Positions 39,301 to 50,400 of a DNA stretch of 64,000 bases are shown one piece after another. Source of the DNA: Lepidurus packardi (taxonomy: Eukaryota; Arthropoda; Branchiopoda; Notostraca; Triopsidae). The stretch's first letter is position 1. Each line of letters starts with the position of its first letter. The translations under genes were made by a program, and so were the position numbers. Where the stretch lies: assembly GCA_023053545.1 (NCBI GenBank), contig JAKZAN010000001.1, positions 1,508,565-1,572,564 of the forward strand, in the 5' to 3' direction. The notes below the pieces were generated by a model. That model saw only the letters and a list, made by a program, of their open reading frames with translations, searched no databases and was not told the origin of the DNA.

Positions 39301-41893
39301 TTGAGGTGAACATTCAGGTAATAAAACGCAGACATGAAACTACAATCCTTTGTATTGCAAATTGCATTTAACGGAGCATTTACGTACTAATAGCAAGGAA
39401 AATATTTTTAAAATATTGTTTTATGTATTCATATTGGAAAATATTGTTTATATATTTATATTATTTATTTATTTATATTTATTATTTATATTTATATATA
39501 TTTTAAATATTGTTTTATATTTTAATATGGGAAAATATTGTTTTATATTGTTCTGTATTTTATTATTAATTTATAGTATTCAAGTATATTAATCTATTAA
39601 TAACCTTGTCTAAATTTTAATTATTAATTATTATTTAGTATTAAAGCCGGAAAACTTTGGCCTGAAACAACTTTTTTGCGGTAGTCGTTAGATGTTTTGG
39701 AAAGGCATTGAAAAAATATGAAAAAGTTCTTAAATGGCTTGCTATTTCCTAGAACAATAGCAAGCCACGTAGGACAAGCTAACTTATGGGACATGTGCTG
39801 CTGCATCTGCTTTGTTTTTTGCTCTTTTCTCGTAGCCCAAGAGCTCTCTCATTCTCCCAGTAAAGATTAAAAGGAAAACAAAAAACGGAAAAAAAATGAG
39901 GAGGAAGATGGGCTTCCAAATTCGTTGATGACCGGTTGGCGGCCCTGTACGTTGTTGGATAGCGTATATATACCTTGATTGAGTATATGGTGTACACACA
40001 ACGCGTCGAAGTTGATGAATGTTCACCATGTTGAACACAGCGGGGAAACTTTCTGGGTCGTTTGCATTGCATTTTGATTTTGCTGGGGAACTAGCTAAAA
40101 AAAAATAAATAATAAAAAATTCCTTAAGAAATAAAGAAAGAGAAAGAGTTGGCAATCCCGGGTGTATAGTGCACCGCGGCAAACTAAGAAGACTGAGAAG
40201 GAGACCTGTTGGTTGGCCCATTGTGCGTTAGCCTTTTTTGTGTATATGGAGCCCAGCATAGAGCTAGAGAGCTTAACATTGGAAAAGGACTGGGTAATGA
40301 GATCGTTGAACCATGTATTCCGTGACCACTTACAAGTAACTTGGGCTACCAAGATAATACGTTCATTTCTTTGTTCCCTGGTACAACGACAAAAAAAGGG
40401 TATTTTTTGTCTGGGTACTGTTGTCCATTTTTTTCCAAACGTCCATTTTTTGCCTACTTAGATAGGCATTTTAGGGGCTAAGGAAAAGCGTAGCATATAC
40501 TACTTTATAAGAGCCAGGCAAGAAAAAAAAAATTTTAAGTGAGGAAAGTTATCCATTCCCCACAGCTTCGTTGTACATATATATAGATATACTTGGTTAG
40601 CCTGCAGGGATCATCTGCAACCCAACCTACCTGGCAACTGGAAGGTATTTCTCCTCCATCTCCTCTGGAAACTTTTTAAAAAATACTTTAAAAAAAATTA
40701 TTACAAAAAGTAGAATAAGAAATGAGGTACGAGTCTAGAGTTATGCGTTATTGACATCCATAAGCGATATATTATGTATTTCTTTAAGCTCTCGATTTTT
40801 TGCTCTAATTTATGGCACGTTTTACGTTCCCACGGTTTGTGGTTCTCCTATTAATAGTTCTTTTCTCTTCTCCTTTTTTTTGGATTTAGAACAAGTGCAG
40901 AAAATGGCTCAGCAGGCATCGGCCTTAACGGATCAGCCCGAAGACGTGCGGTGCAGATTTTCGCGGGTGGCCCGTTGTATGCTCGACATAATCGAAGATT
41001 TGCATAAGCAGAGTTTGGACGAACGAGCCGCAGAAGGCCACCAGAGATGTGGGGCTAATGTAGCCGATAACACGAGCAGCAAACCAGCCGCAGCCTCGGC
41101 GCTATTGTTGGGTAATAGTGCCGGTCAGCGTGGCAGTTTATCGAGACAGCCACCGCCAACATCCGGTCCGAGTTGTGGTGCTAGTGGTAGCAAATTAAAC
41201 GTTCAAGCCCAACAGCAGCAACAGGTGCTCTTGCGGTCAGATTCCGCGTGCCCAACCAACCCCAGCAAACGAGTTACCGAGGAACAACGGGCTGATTATG
41301 GGGGCAGCAGTAATGCACCTTGCGGAAGTAGAGGCGAAGCAACGCTTTTGGCAGGAGCAGATTATCATGTTTATGAAGAAATCCTCTACGATTGGACGAC
41401 GACCAGCAGCCATCATTATTCCACGTCTCAACCCGCAACTACCCAACCACATCATTCGACTCCCAACGAGGACGTCTCCCAGCAACCCCCGCCGCTACCC
41501 TCACGACCCGCCATGTTAGCCAAACCGAAGTTTGATTTGGACAAGTTCCTCATCCGAACGTATCCGAACCCGCATGACCGCCCCGCGAAGGAAGAATGCT
41601 ATACGGGGAAGAAGATTACTTCACAGCCGTCTTTGTCTGCCACGCAGGGCAGCAGGAGTTTATGGGACCAATTAATGGGAACGAAACTTATGCATGGCTG
41701 CGGAACGGGGAGTAAAATGAGTAACTTGAGCCGGCCGCCAACCTCCAAACCAAAGGGCAATGTCTATACCATGTTTCATGACCGGGAACGCAAACCAGCA
41801 ACCGGTAACATCGAACACGAACCGGATAAAGAACTGCCCAAGGAGGTTATTGAAGATGAATATGGCTTCCGGATCGTGACCCATTTGGTTTAA
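19291..41893 (+). CDS. Large protein of unknown function, three exons with a 17.7-kb intron
   Basis: Exons 19291-19326, 36999-38619 and 40890-41893 splice in frame to 886 aa. Exon 1 is only 12 codons (MDNLLERLRRDM) before a strong donor ATG|GTAAGT; its ATG has G at -3 and G at +4. It joins at phase 0 to TTCCAG|GCGGAG (AELSVQGDDFTRQIWRMYG), making one amphipathic helix, which supports the join. Exon 2 ends at phase 1 (LK-G|GTAAAA) and meets GGATTTAG|AACAAGTG, giving SQLKEQVQKMAQQASALTDQ, a second helical region that runs to MLDIIEDLHKQ. The rest is Ser/Pro/Gln-rich with SIDSGYKSSCPTPDLSD, a Pro-rich QQPPPLPSRPAM (SH3-ligand-like) and ends EDEYGFRIVTHLV. Adaptor or scaffold character is inferred; the family is not recognised. 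Membership of exon 1 is an inference. Confidence 0.7.
20313..21359. repeat. Tandem array, ~130-bp unit, about eight copies
   Basis: The landmark CATGAATCATGTGAAATTCC recurs at about 20341, 20485, 20615, 20745, 20875, 21005, 21143 and 21273, giving periods of 144, 130, 130, 130, 130, 138 and 130. Units are very AT-rich and nearly identical in the middle of the array, as expected from recent unequal exchange. The one 138-bp period carries a small internal duplication (GGTCTAAATAGGTCTAATA). There is no ORF. Confidence 0.95.
22529..23350. repeat. Tandem array, ~142-bp unit, six copies
   Basis: The landmark GCGTTGCAGCACACC recurs at about 22543, 22673, 22815, 22957, 23099 and 23241. The first spacing is 130 because of a 12-base deletion; the rest are exactly 142. 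Copies differ at only a few positions, such as CGATGAG/CGACGAG and CGTTCTAG/CGTACTAG. The unit has no similarity to the 130-bp array. Confidence 0.95.
27190..28221. repeat. Tandem array, ~170-bp unit, six copies
   Basis: The landmark TCTCGATCGCATTTGCC (or its variant) recurs at about 27221, 27391, 27549, 27718, 27888 and 28058, spacing 158-170. Units share ATTGTTGGTTGTAACCACGG and TGTTGCAACAATGAAATCC. One unit carries GGCACTCAGTGCCAACTC, a short palindrome. Small ORFs over this region are by-products of the repeat. Confidence 0.93.
32720..33540. repeat. Tandem array, ~157-167-bp unit each ending in a poly-T tract, five copies
   Basis: The landmark GCTTATAAACATGTGTTGAG recurs at about 32720, 32884, 33051, 33208 and 33367. 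Every unit ends in a long poly-T tract of variable length (roughly 17-30 bases) directly before the next unit, so period differences are mostly tract length. Read on the minus strand each unit begins with poly-A. ORFs with poly-Lys or poly-Phe over this region are artefacts. Confidence 0.93.
36999..38619 (+). CDS. Second (large) exon of the unnamed gene
   Basis: The 1621-base exon has clean borders (TTCCAG|GCGGAG and AAAG|GTAAAA). It is markedly more GC-rich than its flanks, and the minus strand is interrupted, which supports coding on the plus strand. It encodes an N-terminal helical segment (RMYGTFEQMLAHHDQ), an acidic stretch (SSEEYLDDDLGLDL, EDSSESDECEYLH), a Ser-rich region with potential phosphorylation sites (SIDSGYKSSCPTP, GSIASVASSASL), then Arg/Ser-rich (RHRSRSPSHYRPRSQS) and Gln/Pro-rich sequence. 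Confidence 0.88.
38990..39115. repeat. AT-rich ATAAGTTATAA-type short tandem repeats
   Basis: Imperfect repeats of ATAAGTTA(TA)A and ATAAGTTAAAA fill this stretch, in the intron between exons 36999-38619 and 40890-41893. It is low-complexity sequence without other features. Confidence 0.8.
40890..41893 (+). CDS. Terminal exon of the unnamed gene
   Basis: The acceptor TTTTTTTTGGATTTAG|AAC continues the frame of the previous exon (phase 1). It begins with a helical segment (QVQKMAQQASALTDQPEDV then RFSRVARCMLDIIEDLHKQ), followed by low-complexity Ser/Gln/Pro sequence, a YHVYEEILYDW patch, QQPPPLPSRPAM, and KFDLDKFLIRTYPNPHDRP. It ends EDEYGFRIVTHLV, TAA. A GTGACC after FRI could act as a donor, so a longer isoform with another C-terminus is conceivable. 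Confidence 0.85.
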
Positions 41894-44570
41894 TTTCCAT
41901 AGTGCCCAATGCCCCCTCTCCAAGATCGTTCCAAAACCCCAATGGAGAGGATTTTTATTTTATTATACCAAAGAGAAAAGAATGTTAAAAAGGTTTGAAA
42001 GCAGGAGATATTCCACCGTTTCAATGTCGGGGGTAAACCTGTGGAGAATCATCTTCTTCGAAATATCTTTTAGCCAGGAACAGTTATGAAGATTTTTCGT
42101 CCGTCTTATACGTTATATAAAAGAGCCCGGGATTTGTTTCCTAGCTTCTGATCTGTAATTATGAACGTCATTCAAATTGCAGGGTACGTCTTTTATGACT
42201 GGCTGCCATCGTCATTACTTGGATAATCAGCGGTGGTAAAGAAACGGTTTTAGGTGTCATTCCAAAGCGTCCCCCCATTTTTCGTTGTATAGACCACGTA
42301 TGGCTTATTCCCATGCTCTGAGATGGACAGTTTAATCTTTTTACAGCCCTGGTAGGAAAAAGAAAAAAGTGGTTGGACTGGCTCGGATAAGGTTTTATTT
42401 TGTAAAGCAAACTGGAAAGTTAATATCTCATCGTGTTTTATTGCATGTTTGGTAAATTAACATCCAGCGAAGGTCCGTTGGACACTTTTCTTATAAAGAT
42501 GAAGTTGTCTCAGAAGAGCTTGGCTTTTTCTTTTATTTTTGTGGGTCTTAGGTTGACACAGGATATGCAAAGCTTGATGAAGCGAAAGTGTGCATCGAAC
42601 CGTAATTAAACTCTTGACATAGAAGACAGGGACATTGAATGCATTTACTGTACATAGGCAAATATCGTTATGTAAAAAATGTTGAGTGGAAATTTTCATT
42701 TGCTGCAAGATAAGAGCGTGTAAGATTGTCATACATGATGCAAATTATGTTAAACGAGAAGCCTGTTAAATTTTGATTTTTGCACGTGCCACGAGATTGA
42801 CGTGGAAAAAGCAATTGTGGCGCACGGCTCTTGTTGCCAGTATTTTACATCTACATGTGTACCCGAACTTAAAAAAAAAAAACACGATCCGTAATGGAAA
42901 AATCTCTGTAGTTTCATTTTATATTAATTATAAGGTTAACGCGTTCTTTTTTTATGAAGCGTTGCCTGTAGGTATCGTCGAGAATACGGAATTCTACAAG
43001 TTGTATAAATGCCATCATCGAAAGGTATAAATACCGTCAATTACCTGTAGTTAATAACGATAATAGCGATAAAACCTGTTTAACTCTGCAAAAAAAATCT
43101 TACCAAACATTTTATTACTTATAGCTCCTTGACTATCTAAACCAATCGTCAGTCAATGCTTCTTCGAACTTGAGTAATAAAATAAGTGAACGATCCCATG
43201 GATTCATAATGTGGTAAAACCACAGGCCATTTGAAATACGCGCGTTTTTAAGTTTGGAAAGCGAGTTCGTTAAATGTAGGAACAAAGCTAACACATTATT
43301 ATACTTTTTTAATAGCGGAGCTTTGAAAAAAATTATGTGTAATTAATCCCTTGAACTCTTGATTCTCTTAATTAATCTCTTGACTATCGAATGGCAACGC
43401 TGCGTATTTTCAAAAAATAACTGGGATTAAAAGGCACGCAGATTGTTGGTTCATTTCGATTTCTATTAAGACTGGGCGTGTCCATTTCTTTCAAATTGAC
43501 TTCACAAGTTTTAACTTCCTAGTAGTCAACAACATACATTTAACAAGCTAGGCTTTGTTCACTCATGACCCAATACTGTAAAAGACTGAAATCTATACAA
43601 AATTGATACTGATAAGCGCCGTAAGTGTCGCGGATAATAAAATCTGACCGACAGGTTTCAATCCTGTACAGGTTGAGAAATGAAGAGAAGTGCGTAAGCC
43701 GCTTCGGACTTTTTTGGTACCAAAACTGCTGCACGAAGCCATCTAGTGAACATAGCGGTCATAATCTGGTTATCATCCGAAGGCATGATTATCATCAGAT
43801 CTGTTTTTGTTGACAAGAACATATTTGATTTCCAAAAGCGCCCATTCAGGTTTGCAAATTTCAAGTACAGACTCGGTCTTCTTGTCTTTAAAAGATCTAA
43901 CTAGAATTGCGTTTCGTAGGACGAGGTTGAAACGTCAATGTTCAAAACCCTGATGTGACGAATGAGATGAGCCAATGACACTGGACATATGGATTATATG
44001 TCTCAGATAATTGGGTATTGACTCCACATGCTCTGACAATACAACGTCACTGATGTACGGTATTAGTTTGCTTCATTATAAATATTTAATAATATTTTGT
44101 AGTTGATATGATCAATACGTAACCTACATCTTCAGAAACTTAATATGGACCGTGACCTATTAGTATGCTTCTTACGACTGATAAGGACTGTGTTGATCCT
44201 TTTTTTGAGGATAAACGGAAATTCGAGCCAAGGTGGATATGGATAAACTCTTTTTCTAGCCAAAAAGTAAAGAGTTCTTGAGAAGAATGTGTTTCCTTGG
44301 GGGAAACCCTATCACGTTCGTGAATAGTCCCTTGGTAGCTACTGACCATGCAAAGTTTATACATGTTAAAACACGGTAAAACTTTTTATCAATTGCAGTA
44401 GAAACGTGAGTCAAAAAGTTGAAATGAGCGGACTGTGTAGTCGGAACCATAATGAAGCAGCACTTAGTTTGCTACTTTTGGTATAAGCAAGGTATGGCTG
44501 TGCAGCTTTTCCGCATAGTCAGAGTAATATACAATTTCAACAAAATTAGTAATAATTCCCTGTTCCTTAG
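41894..44570. other. Non-coding intergenic DNA
   Basis: I see no supported gene or repeat family in these 2.7 kb. It includes the presumed 3' UTR of the unnamed gene. A CTCF-like motif lies at 43735-43750. Confidence 0.5.
43735..43750 (-). promoter_or_regulatory. CTCF-like motif
   Basis: The minus strand reads TTCACTAGATGGCTTC, matching the ACTAGATGGC core of CTCF sites but not the 3' part. Weak support. Confidence 0.25.
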
Positions 44571-46911
44571 TGAGCCGACCTAAGGCCCCACCACGAACCA
44601 CGGTGGCAACTACACTACCTTCAATAACAGAACCACTTCGAGAACGTAAGTCACCGAATGGAATGTTCAGATCCCTTGATTTTTTTTTTCCAAATTTAGT
44701 CGAATTTCTGACAACTTTTCTTTACAATAATTCTTTTTTTTTTTTAACTAAAATGATGAATCTAAGAATGTAACGTTAACGAAGTTATGGACTTAAGGGC
44801 TCTAGACTAGAATTCTCTATTAAAATTATAGCACCCCCCAAGTTTTGAAAACTGAGCCATGAAAATAAACCTAATTTTTACAACTTTTACCTTTTTAGTG
44901 ACAATCGAGGAGAAGATCGACCTTATCACCAAAAACGTGACTGATCTTTCCTCCTTGAATGAGGATTTCCAGATGACAATTGGCTCCAACTTTAACTGGG
45001 AGGATCTCCTAAGCCCCGCCCCTTTGGGTATCGGCATTTTAGGCGATCTGATCCAGCATGTCCGATTTCCCGTTGAACGAAGTAGTCGCCGAGGTACATG
45101 ATGTACAAGTACATGATGTAGCCAGTTTAGTCCAAATTAGCAACGGTGACTACCACGCCTTCAGCAAAGCCAGTACGAATATGGACTAAATTCTTCTCTA
45201 CGCGCTTACTGTCCACAGCTACATGAAAGACGCCACGGACCCTGCTAACGAAGAAACCAAGCTTATCACCAAATTCTTGCTCATCCCCCTGAAGCGCATC
45301 CAAGAATCGGCCGAAAAGAGATTGACGCTGTCTTTGGAAGTGGTCCAGGCATTCGATCACGTTATGAATCTCACTGGCGAAGTTCTGACGGCCGTCACAG
45401 CCACCAAAGGCTTGAAAGAGGTCCAGCTGGACGATGTGAGAAGAAATTGAATTGAGATTGAAATGAAATTGTTTTCTCTCGTAAAGAGTTTTCTACATAA
45501 AGAAAAGAAATTGCTTGACATTGTGGTCAACAATACGGCTACCATGTTGGAAGACATGAAAAAAAGAAAAGAATCGACTAGAGACATCTGTTGAGGAATC
45601 GCCGAACGATATCCTGAAAGCGATACGCGAAATGCCTTCGGGCTCGGATACAATTGGCATGGATATAGTTGAAGGATTGAGAGATATTGTTACTTTCCAG
45701 TTTGAACCTGCACATAACGGGAGGATTAGGAACCTCTGGCCCTTACGGAAGCACCTCCGATAACACCGCAAAGACCGTCAATCTCGAAGACGAATGCTTA
45801 AGTAACAACCACAAAATGTCTTGCACGTATTGGGAATTGCTGACCATCTGTAGAATTTGCAATCAGAAATTTCACGTCGACTGACCCAACGCAAAAAACA
45901 CAATTCAACGCCAAGAAAGATTTAAATATACTCTACAACATTGCAGAGAAAGCGGTAGGTTGCGGAAAGCTGGAAAGCTTGTGTGAAGCCGGGGACAGAT
46001 TCTGGAGAATCTGCAAGAATTACTCAAATCCAATGCATAGTTTAATGAAATAGATGCAGGTACTGAGAAGATCCAGGATTTGCTTACACAAGCGGAAGCT
46101 TTGAAAAATAAAGTCCAAGCCATTGATGTACCCTCTTCCAGCCTACCAAGTCCTTCGTGGTCCCACTTTGCTAAAACCGAAGCGACAAGATCATCGCATA
46201 AGTAGGTAATCAAGTTGACATGGCGCAAGAACGTTTTAGGATTAATCGTGAAAGCGCTGACAAAGCGAGAGATCGTATGGTTAAAATCAACAAGGAGTAT
46301 ATCGATGCACTGATGAGGATGCATGGAATACGAGCTTCAGCGAGATGAAGAAGCGGTCAAACTCTTGCAACTAGGGTTAGCTAATTTGGCGAAATTGAAG
46401 GAGCACTGGTCAAAGTTGGTCCGCTACTTCAAATCTGTCTGGAATATCGTAGAAGTGGTCATGAGTAGGAGTTTAGTCGACTTCCAAAGCTACATCAACG
46501 AAACCAGCACGGATTTGGATTTGCTGACAGCAGATTTCACATTGGAGATGATCTACGAATCGGCAGTGAAAGCTAGTCAGGCGTCGTGTTTCGTGCATAG
46601 TATGGCGGACACTGGTACCAAAGTTTCTAGCAAGTACATAATGCCAAATATTGCAAAACTGGACCAGCTGATTGCCTTTGTCTGCTAACACGAGCATTGA
46701 CGAGAAACGTAACGAACTGCTGGAATCCTGTACGCGCGATTCGGAAGAGATTGTTAATTTAATTATGCAGGACAAAAATGGACTGATTGGTCGGATTGAA
46801 AGACGAATGCAAAATATTCGGGACCACTACGCTTTCCTATTCAATCCAAAGGAATTAGGACAGCTTCAGTCTGAAAATTACATATTGGAAGAATCTCCTT
46901 CGATTGCTTGA
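44571..46911 (+). pseudogene. Multi-exon pseudogene of a large P-loop/coiled-coil family gene
   Basis: Protein-like sequence extends along the plus strand in changing frames. Exons 44571-44645, 44899-45093 and 45131 onward splice with matching phases (LRE-L-TIEEKIDLITKN; RRG-V-QISNGDYHAFS). Then come an in-frame TAA at 45187-45189, a stop after DDVRRN (about 45450), frameshifts near 45590, 46320 and 46675, and further stops near 45880-46025. A decayed Cys/His segment (CTYWELLTICRICNQKFH) and a C-terminal region (LKEHWSKLVRYFKSVWNIVE; MIYESAVKASQASCFVHSM; VSSKYIMPNIAKLDQLI) resemble large uncharacterised proteins that I remember as multicopy in fish and aquatic invertebrates, often with an N-terminal GTPase-like domain. 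That N-terminal part is not seen here. Retained introns argue against a retrocopy. Assembly errors are an alternative to true decay, but so many lesions make this unlikely. Confidence 0.75.
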
Positions 46912-47438
46912 TGCTTTTGCTTGCTGTATGATCGCTGCAAGGTTGTGGCATGCCACTATGCGGCGTATTACAAAAGGGTATGGAAAGATTCATTTGTATT
47001 GCGGGGTTTGGTTATTAGAATAATTTAAGGACCAGATATTACTTATTAGGAGGGAGATTCTCCTCATTTAACGTTGAAACTAACCCTTAAAGAATCATGC
47101 AAAATCATCCTTCAAATAAACTTGTGAATGTCGAAAAGTGCTCGTATTATTGTTAAAAATAAATTCAAACTTTGTCGAACTGTCAAATAGATGGCGCGCT
47201 GCCAAACGCTTGGGAATTCTGGAATAAATAATAAAGATGAACGTTGTTATTAGGAAAGGAAAGTTGTTTGTGTTCGTCCTCTTCTGGTTCCCTGCCGAAA
47301 CAACAATTTAAAATTGTATTCATAACATGCAATATTTTCAAACAAAAGTCTTTTTCGTTCAAGGATAATTAATTGTATACGAGTACGACATAGCGAGCAA
47401 CAAGCAGGCATATATAAATTTCGCATGTTGGTAACTCG
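46912..47438. other. Intergenic, between the pseudogene and the Hox3 stop codon
   Basis: This presumably holds the Hox3 3' UTR (minus strand). A motif at 47186-47200 (plus strand, AATAGATGGCGCGC) resembles the CTCF core. No ORF is supported. Confidence 0.45.
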
Positions 47439-50400
47439 CTAGAGTGTAGTAAGTTTGGCAGCTTCTTCAGTACTGTCAGGGCTGATATGATATGCTTCTT
47501 CTGAATCGTGCATAGCATTCTGACGTATATTGCTCGCATAATACACGCATGGCTTTCGCGGATGATGCGGTGTCGTCACGGGTGCTCCTGTAGCACCATA
47601 GGCGTTCTTGTTGATATCGTATGCCGATGAATGATGGGCCACGCCCTGTACTTGCTGCTCACCAGCATGGCTATAGTACGGCGTATTGCCGTCGTACTGA
47701 CTATGATATGCAAAAGCACCAGCATAACTACTCCCAGGGCTGACAGCGATATGCTGGTTATTGTACAGCAGGTTAGTATGTGCATTACTGCGCTGAATTA
47801 TGCCTACGCCATACGGATCTTCAGTGAGCTCCTTCTTTTGAGTAAATGCAGTGTGATTCGTCCTATAAGGAAAGGATTGTGGATGTCCCAACATTCCAAG
47901 TGAAGCTGACGCTGCCGCCGAGCACTCAACCAAAGAACCATTAGGCAATCCTGATGAGCTGTTGGCGTGATTTACGTTTACGGCGGAAGTTGAGGTGGTG
48001 TTTGGGGAAGTTCCTGAATGCTGTCCGTCCCCCGAATGACAGGCCGTTTCTTGAATACTGGTCGGTGTACGGACCAGCGGAGGCGACGGTGACAAGGAGC
48101 TGGAAGTTACAGCCGAGCAAGATGAAGGCGAACTCGGCGATTTCTCACATAATACACCGCCACTGCCAATCCCCGGTTTGCTCTTCGTTTCCTTTTTGTA
48201 TTTCATACGCCGGTTCTGGAACCAAATTTTGATCTGACGTTCCGTTAAGCTTAATACCGCAGCCATTTCCAGTCTCCGGGGTCGACACAGATAACGATTG
48301 AAGTGAAATTCCTTTTCCAATTCCACCAACTGAGCGCTTGTATACGCAGTACGGGCACGTTTTGCTGGTTGTTCTAAAACCAAGAAATAACCCATTAGAA
48401 TCCAGATTGTTTTCAAACTGAAATTATTCCGTTTATTATTCATTGTATTCCTTTTTCATTTTATTCATTATTTTTTTCATTTTTCCGTTTATTATTCCTT
48501 TTTCGTTTATTATTCCATTCAACATTAATCAGCTAACAAAGCTAAAGTGAAAAAGTATCCGTTATCTCCCTCGGCAGGATTAAATCTTTTAATGAATTAT
48601 GAATACCTGACAATTTTTCCCAGCGAATAAACAACTACTTTCTTAAGGCTCCCGTATACCTTAGCTTATTGATGGGAAAGAGTCACAGATGGCACTGATG
48701 TTTGTTATTGTTATGCGAAAGCCTTGCGTAAGAAAGTACGAGAAGAAATATATAATTAATTGCCGGCAAAAATAAAAAAAACGTCCCAAATCAAGTCATC
48801 AAACTTTCGGAACAATATTTCTCGAAAAGGATTGTCAAACAAAAACAAACAAACAAAAACAGAAGTTTTCTTTGATTAGCAGCTCGTGCACAATCAAAGG
48901 ACAGGTTTTTAGGTAACGTATTTCTCATAGTTGCAAATTTCATTTTCATATTTCTAATTTATTACTCATTTTAAAAATGCTGCATTGATTGTGCCCTACC
49001 TGTTAGCAAGCTCAAGATTACTGTCAAAGAATTTTTTCATAAAGTTCACCGGTTTTCTCAAAAAGTTGTTCCGAAATTCCCCAGCCTAACCGCCTATACC
49101 GAGCTAAGGTATACGGGAGCCTTAAATGCTTACATGTTTAACGAATTTTCTAGGAAGCATCATCCTTCGAAGTAGTGACCTTTCCTCACCCAGAAAAAGA
49201 CAAAATGCATTCTTTAGTTGGAAAGGGAAAAAACGCGGCTCGCCAAAGTCGAGCGGTGGCCCAGTCTCGAGGGATTGCACGAGTCCTACCGACCACAAGC
49301 GGCACAGAAAAGAGAAGACGAGAAAAGATATGCCAACCTGTCGCCATTTTGCCCCCCCATGACTTTTGCTGGGACTCGTCTTAAAGTGCTTTGCGCAAAA
49401 TTCCAACCCTTTTGTAAGAGAAAACTCTACGAAATCCTCCTCTCCTCCGGTTCGATTCATTTAATACATTAAATGTATACTGTGTTTAACTCAAGCCTAA
49501 ATACATTGCCAGATGTGATTAACAGAAGATTCGCTTGCTCCCATTTACGCATTCAAGCATGTCCAAATCAAGCTTCAACCCTTTCTCACCACCCCTCATC
49601 CATTTGACTTTCTTTCTAACTTCTTTTGCAGACCCTGACACATGCAATTTGCCCCGCTAACCAGCAGCGCTTCTGTCTATCCTGCACACCCATTCCCCGT
49701 TACAGAAGCTTTAAAGTCCCTTCAGAAATAAGTTTGTAAGCGTTTGTAAAATTCAAATAAAAAATTCAAAAAATTCAAATAAAAAGCGTTGTAAAATTCA
49801 ATGCATAACACAAAGTTAACTATAGTGAACGGGTGTCCTTCAGAAATAAGTTTGTAAGCGTTTGTAAAATTCAAATAAAAAATTCAAATAAAAAAGCGTT
49901 TGTAAAATTCAATGCATAACACAAAGTTAACTATAGTTAACGGGTGTCCATGGACTGAAAAATATATTCGTATGGCAAAGCTACGACACGAACGCGCGTT
50001 ATGTTTCTTCTTAAATCGTGTTTCATGAGAGATATTACTGTTCAAATAGAGCTATGTCTAGAAATCTTACCTGGACTATCAGAGAGGCCAATGTTTATTA
50101 AGGTCGGCGATAACTGCGCAGGTATAGGCACTGTTGACTGAGCGACATTGGTTGTTCCTGTTGATCTATAATTGCCTGATCCAATTTGCTGTTGTTGTGG
50201 AGTCACGGATGGCGTAGGTGACACGTATTGTTGTGTTGCTTTAGAGCTGCTTGATTTGCAAGGTAATGAAGATCTCATCCAGGGGTAAACTTCTTTAGAA
50301 TTGCCATAATAACTGCTCTCCTCGGCTCCATGTTGTTGTTGTTGTTGTGAGTAGGAATACTGGGGATTATTATGCTGGAGCGATTGTTGTGGCAATTGGC

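Larger units (their letters stand above)
48374..50070 (-). other. Hox3 intron (1.7 kb)
   Basis: The intron separates the YPWM exon from the homeodomain exon, as in many Hox genes. It contains an intact inverted-repeat element (48647-49121) and a duplicated AT-rich segment (about 49717-49950). ORFs over 49122-49472 have no family resemblance and are disregarded. Confidence 0.85.

Noticed and set aside
47631-48232. Plus-strand ORFs over the Hox3 homeobox exon
   Set aside because: They are antisense to the homeodomain and have no family resemblance.
49122-49472. Plus- and minus-strand ORFs of 69-112 codons in the Hox3 intron
   Set aside because: They overlap each other on both strands, begin at the edge of the mobile element and show no coding character.
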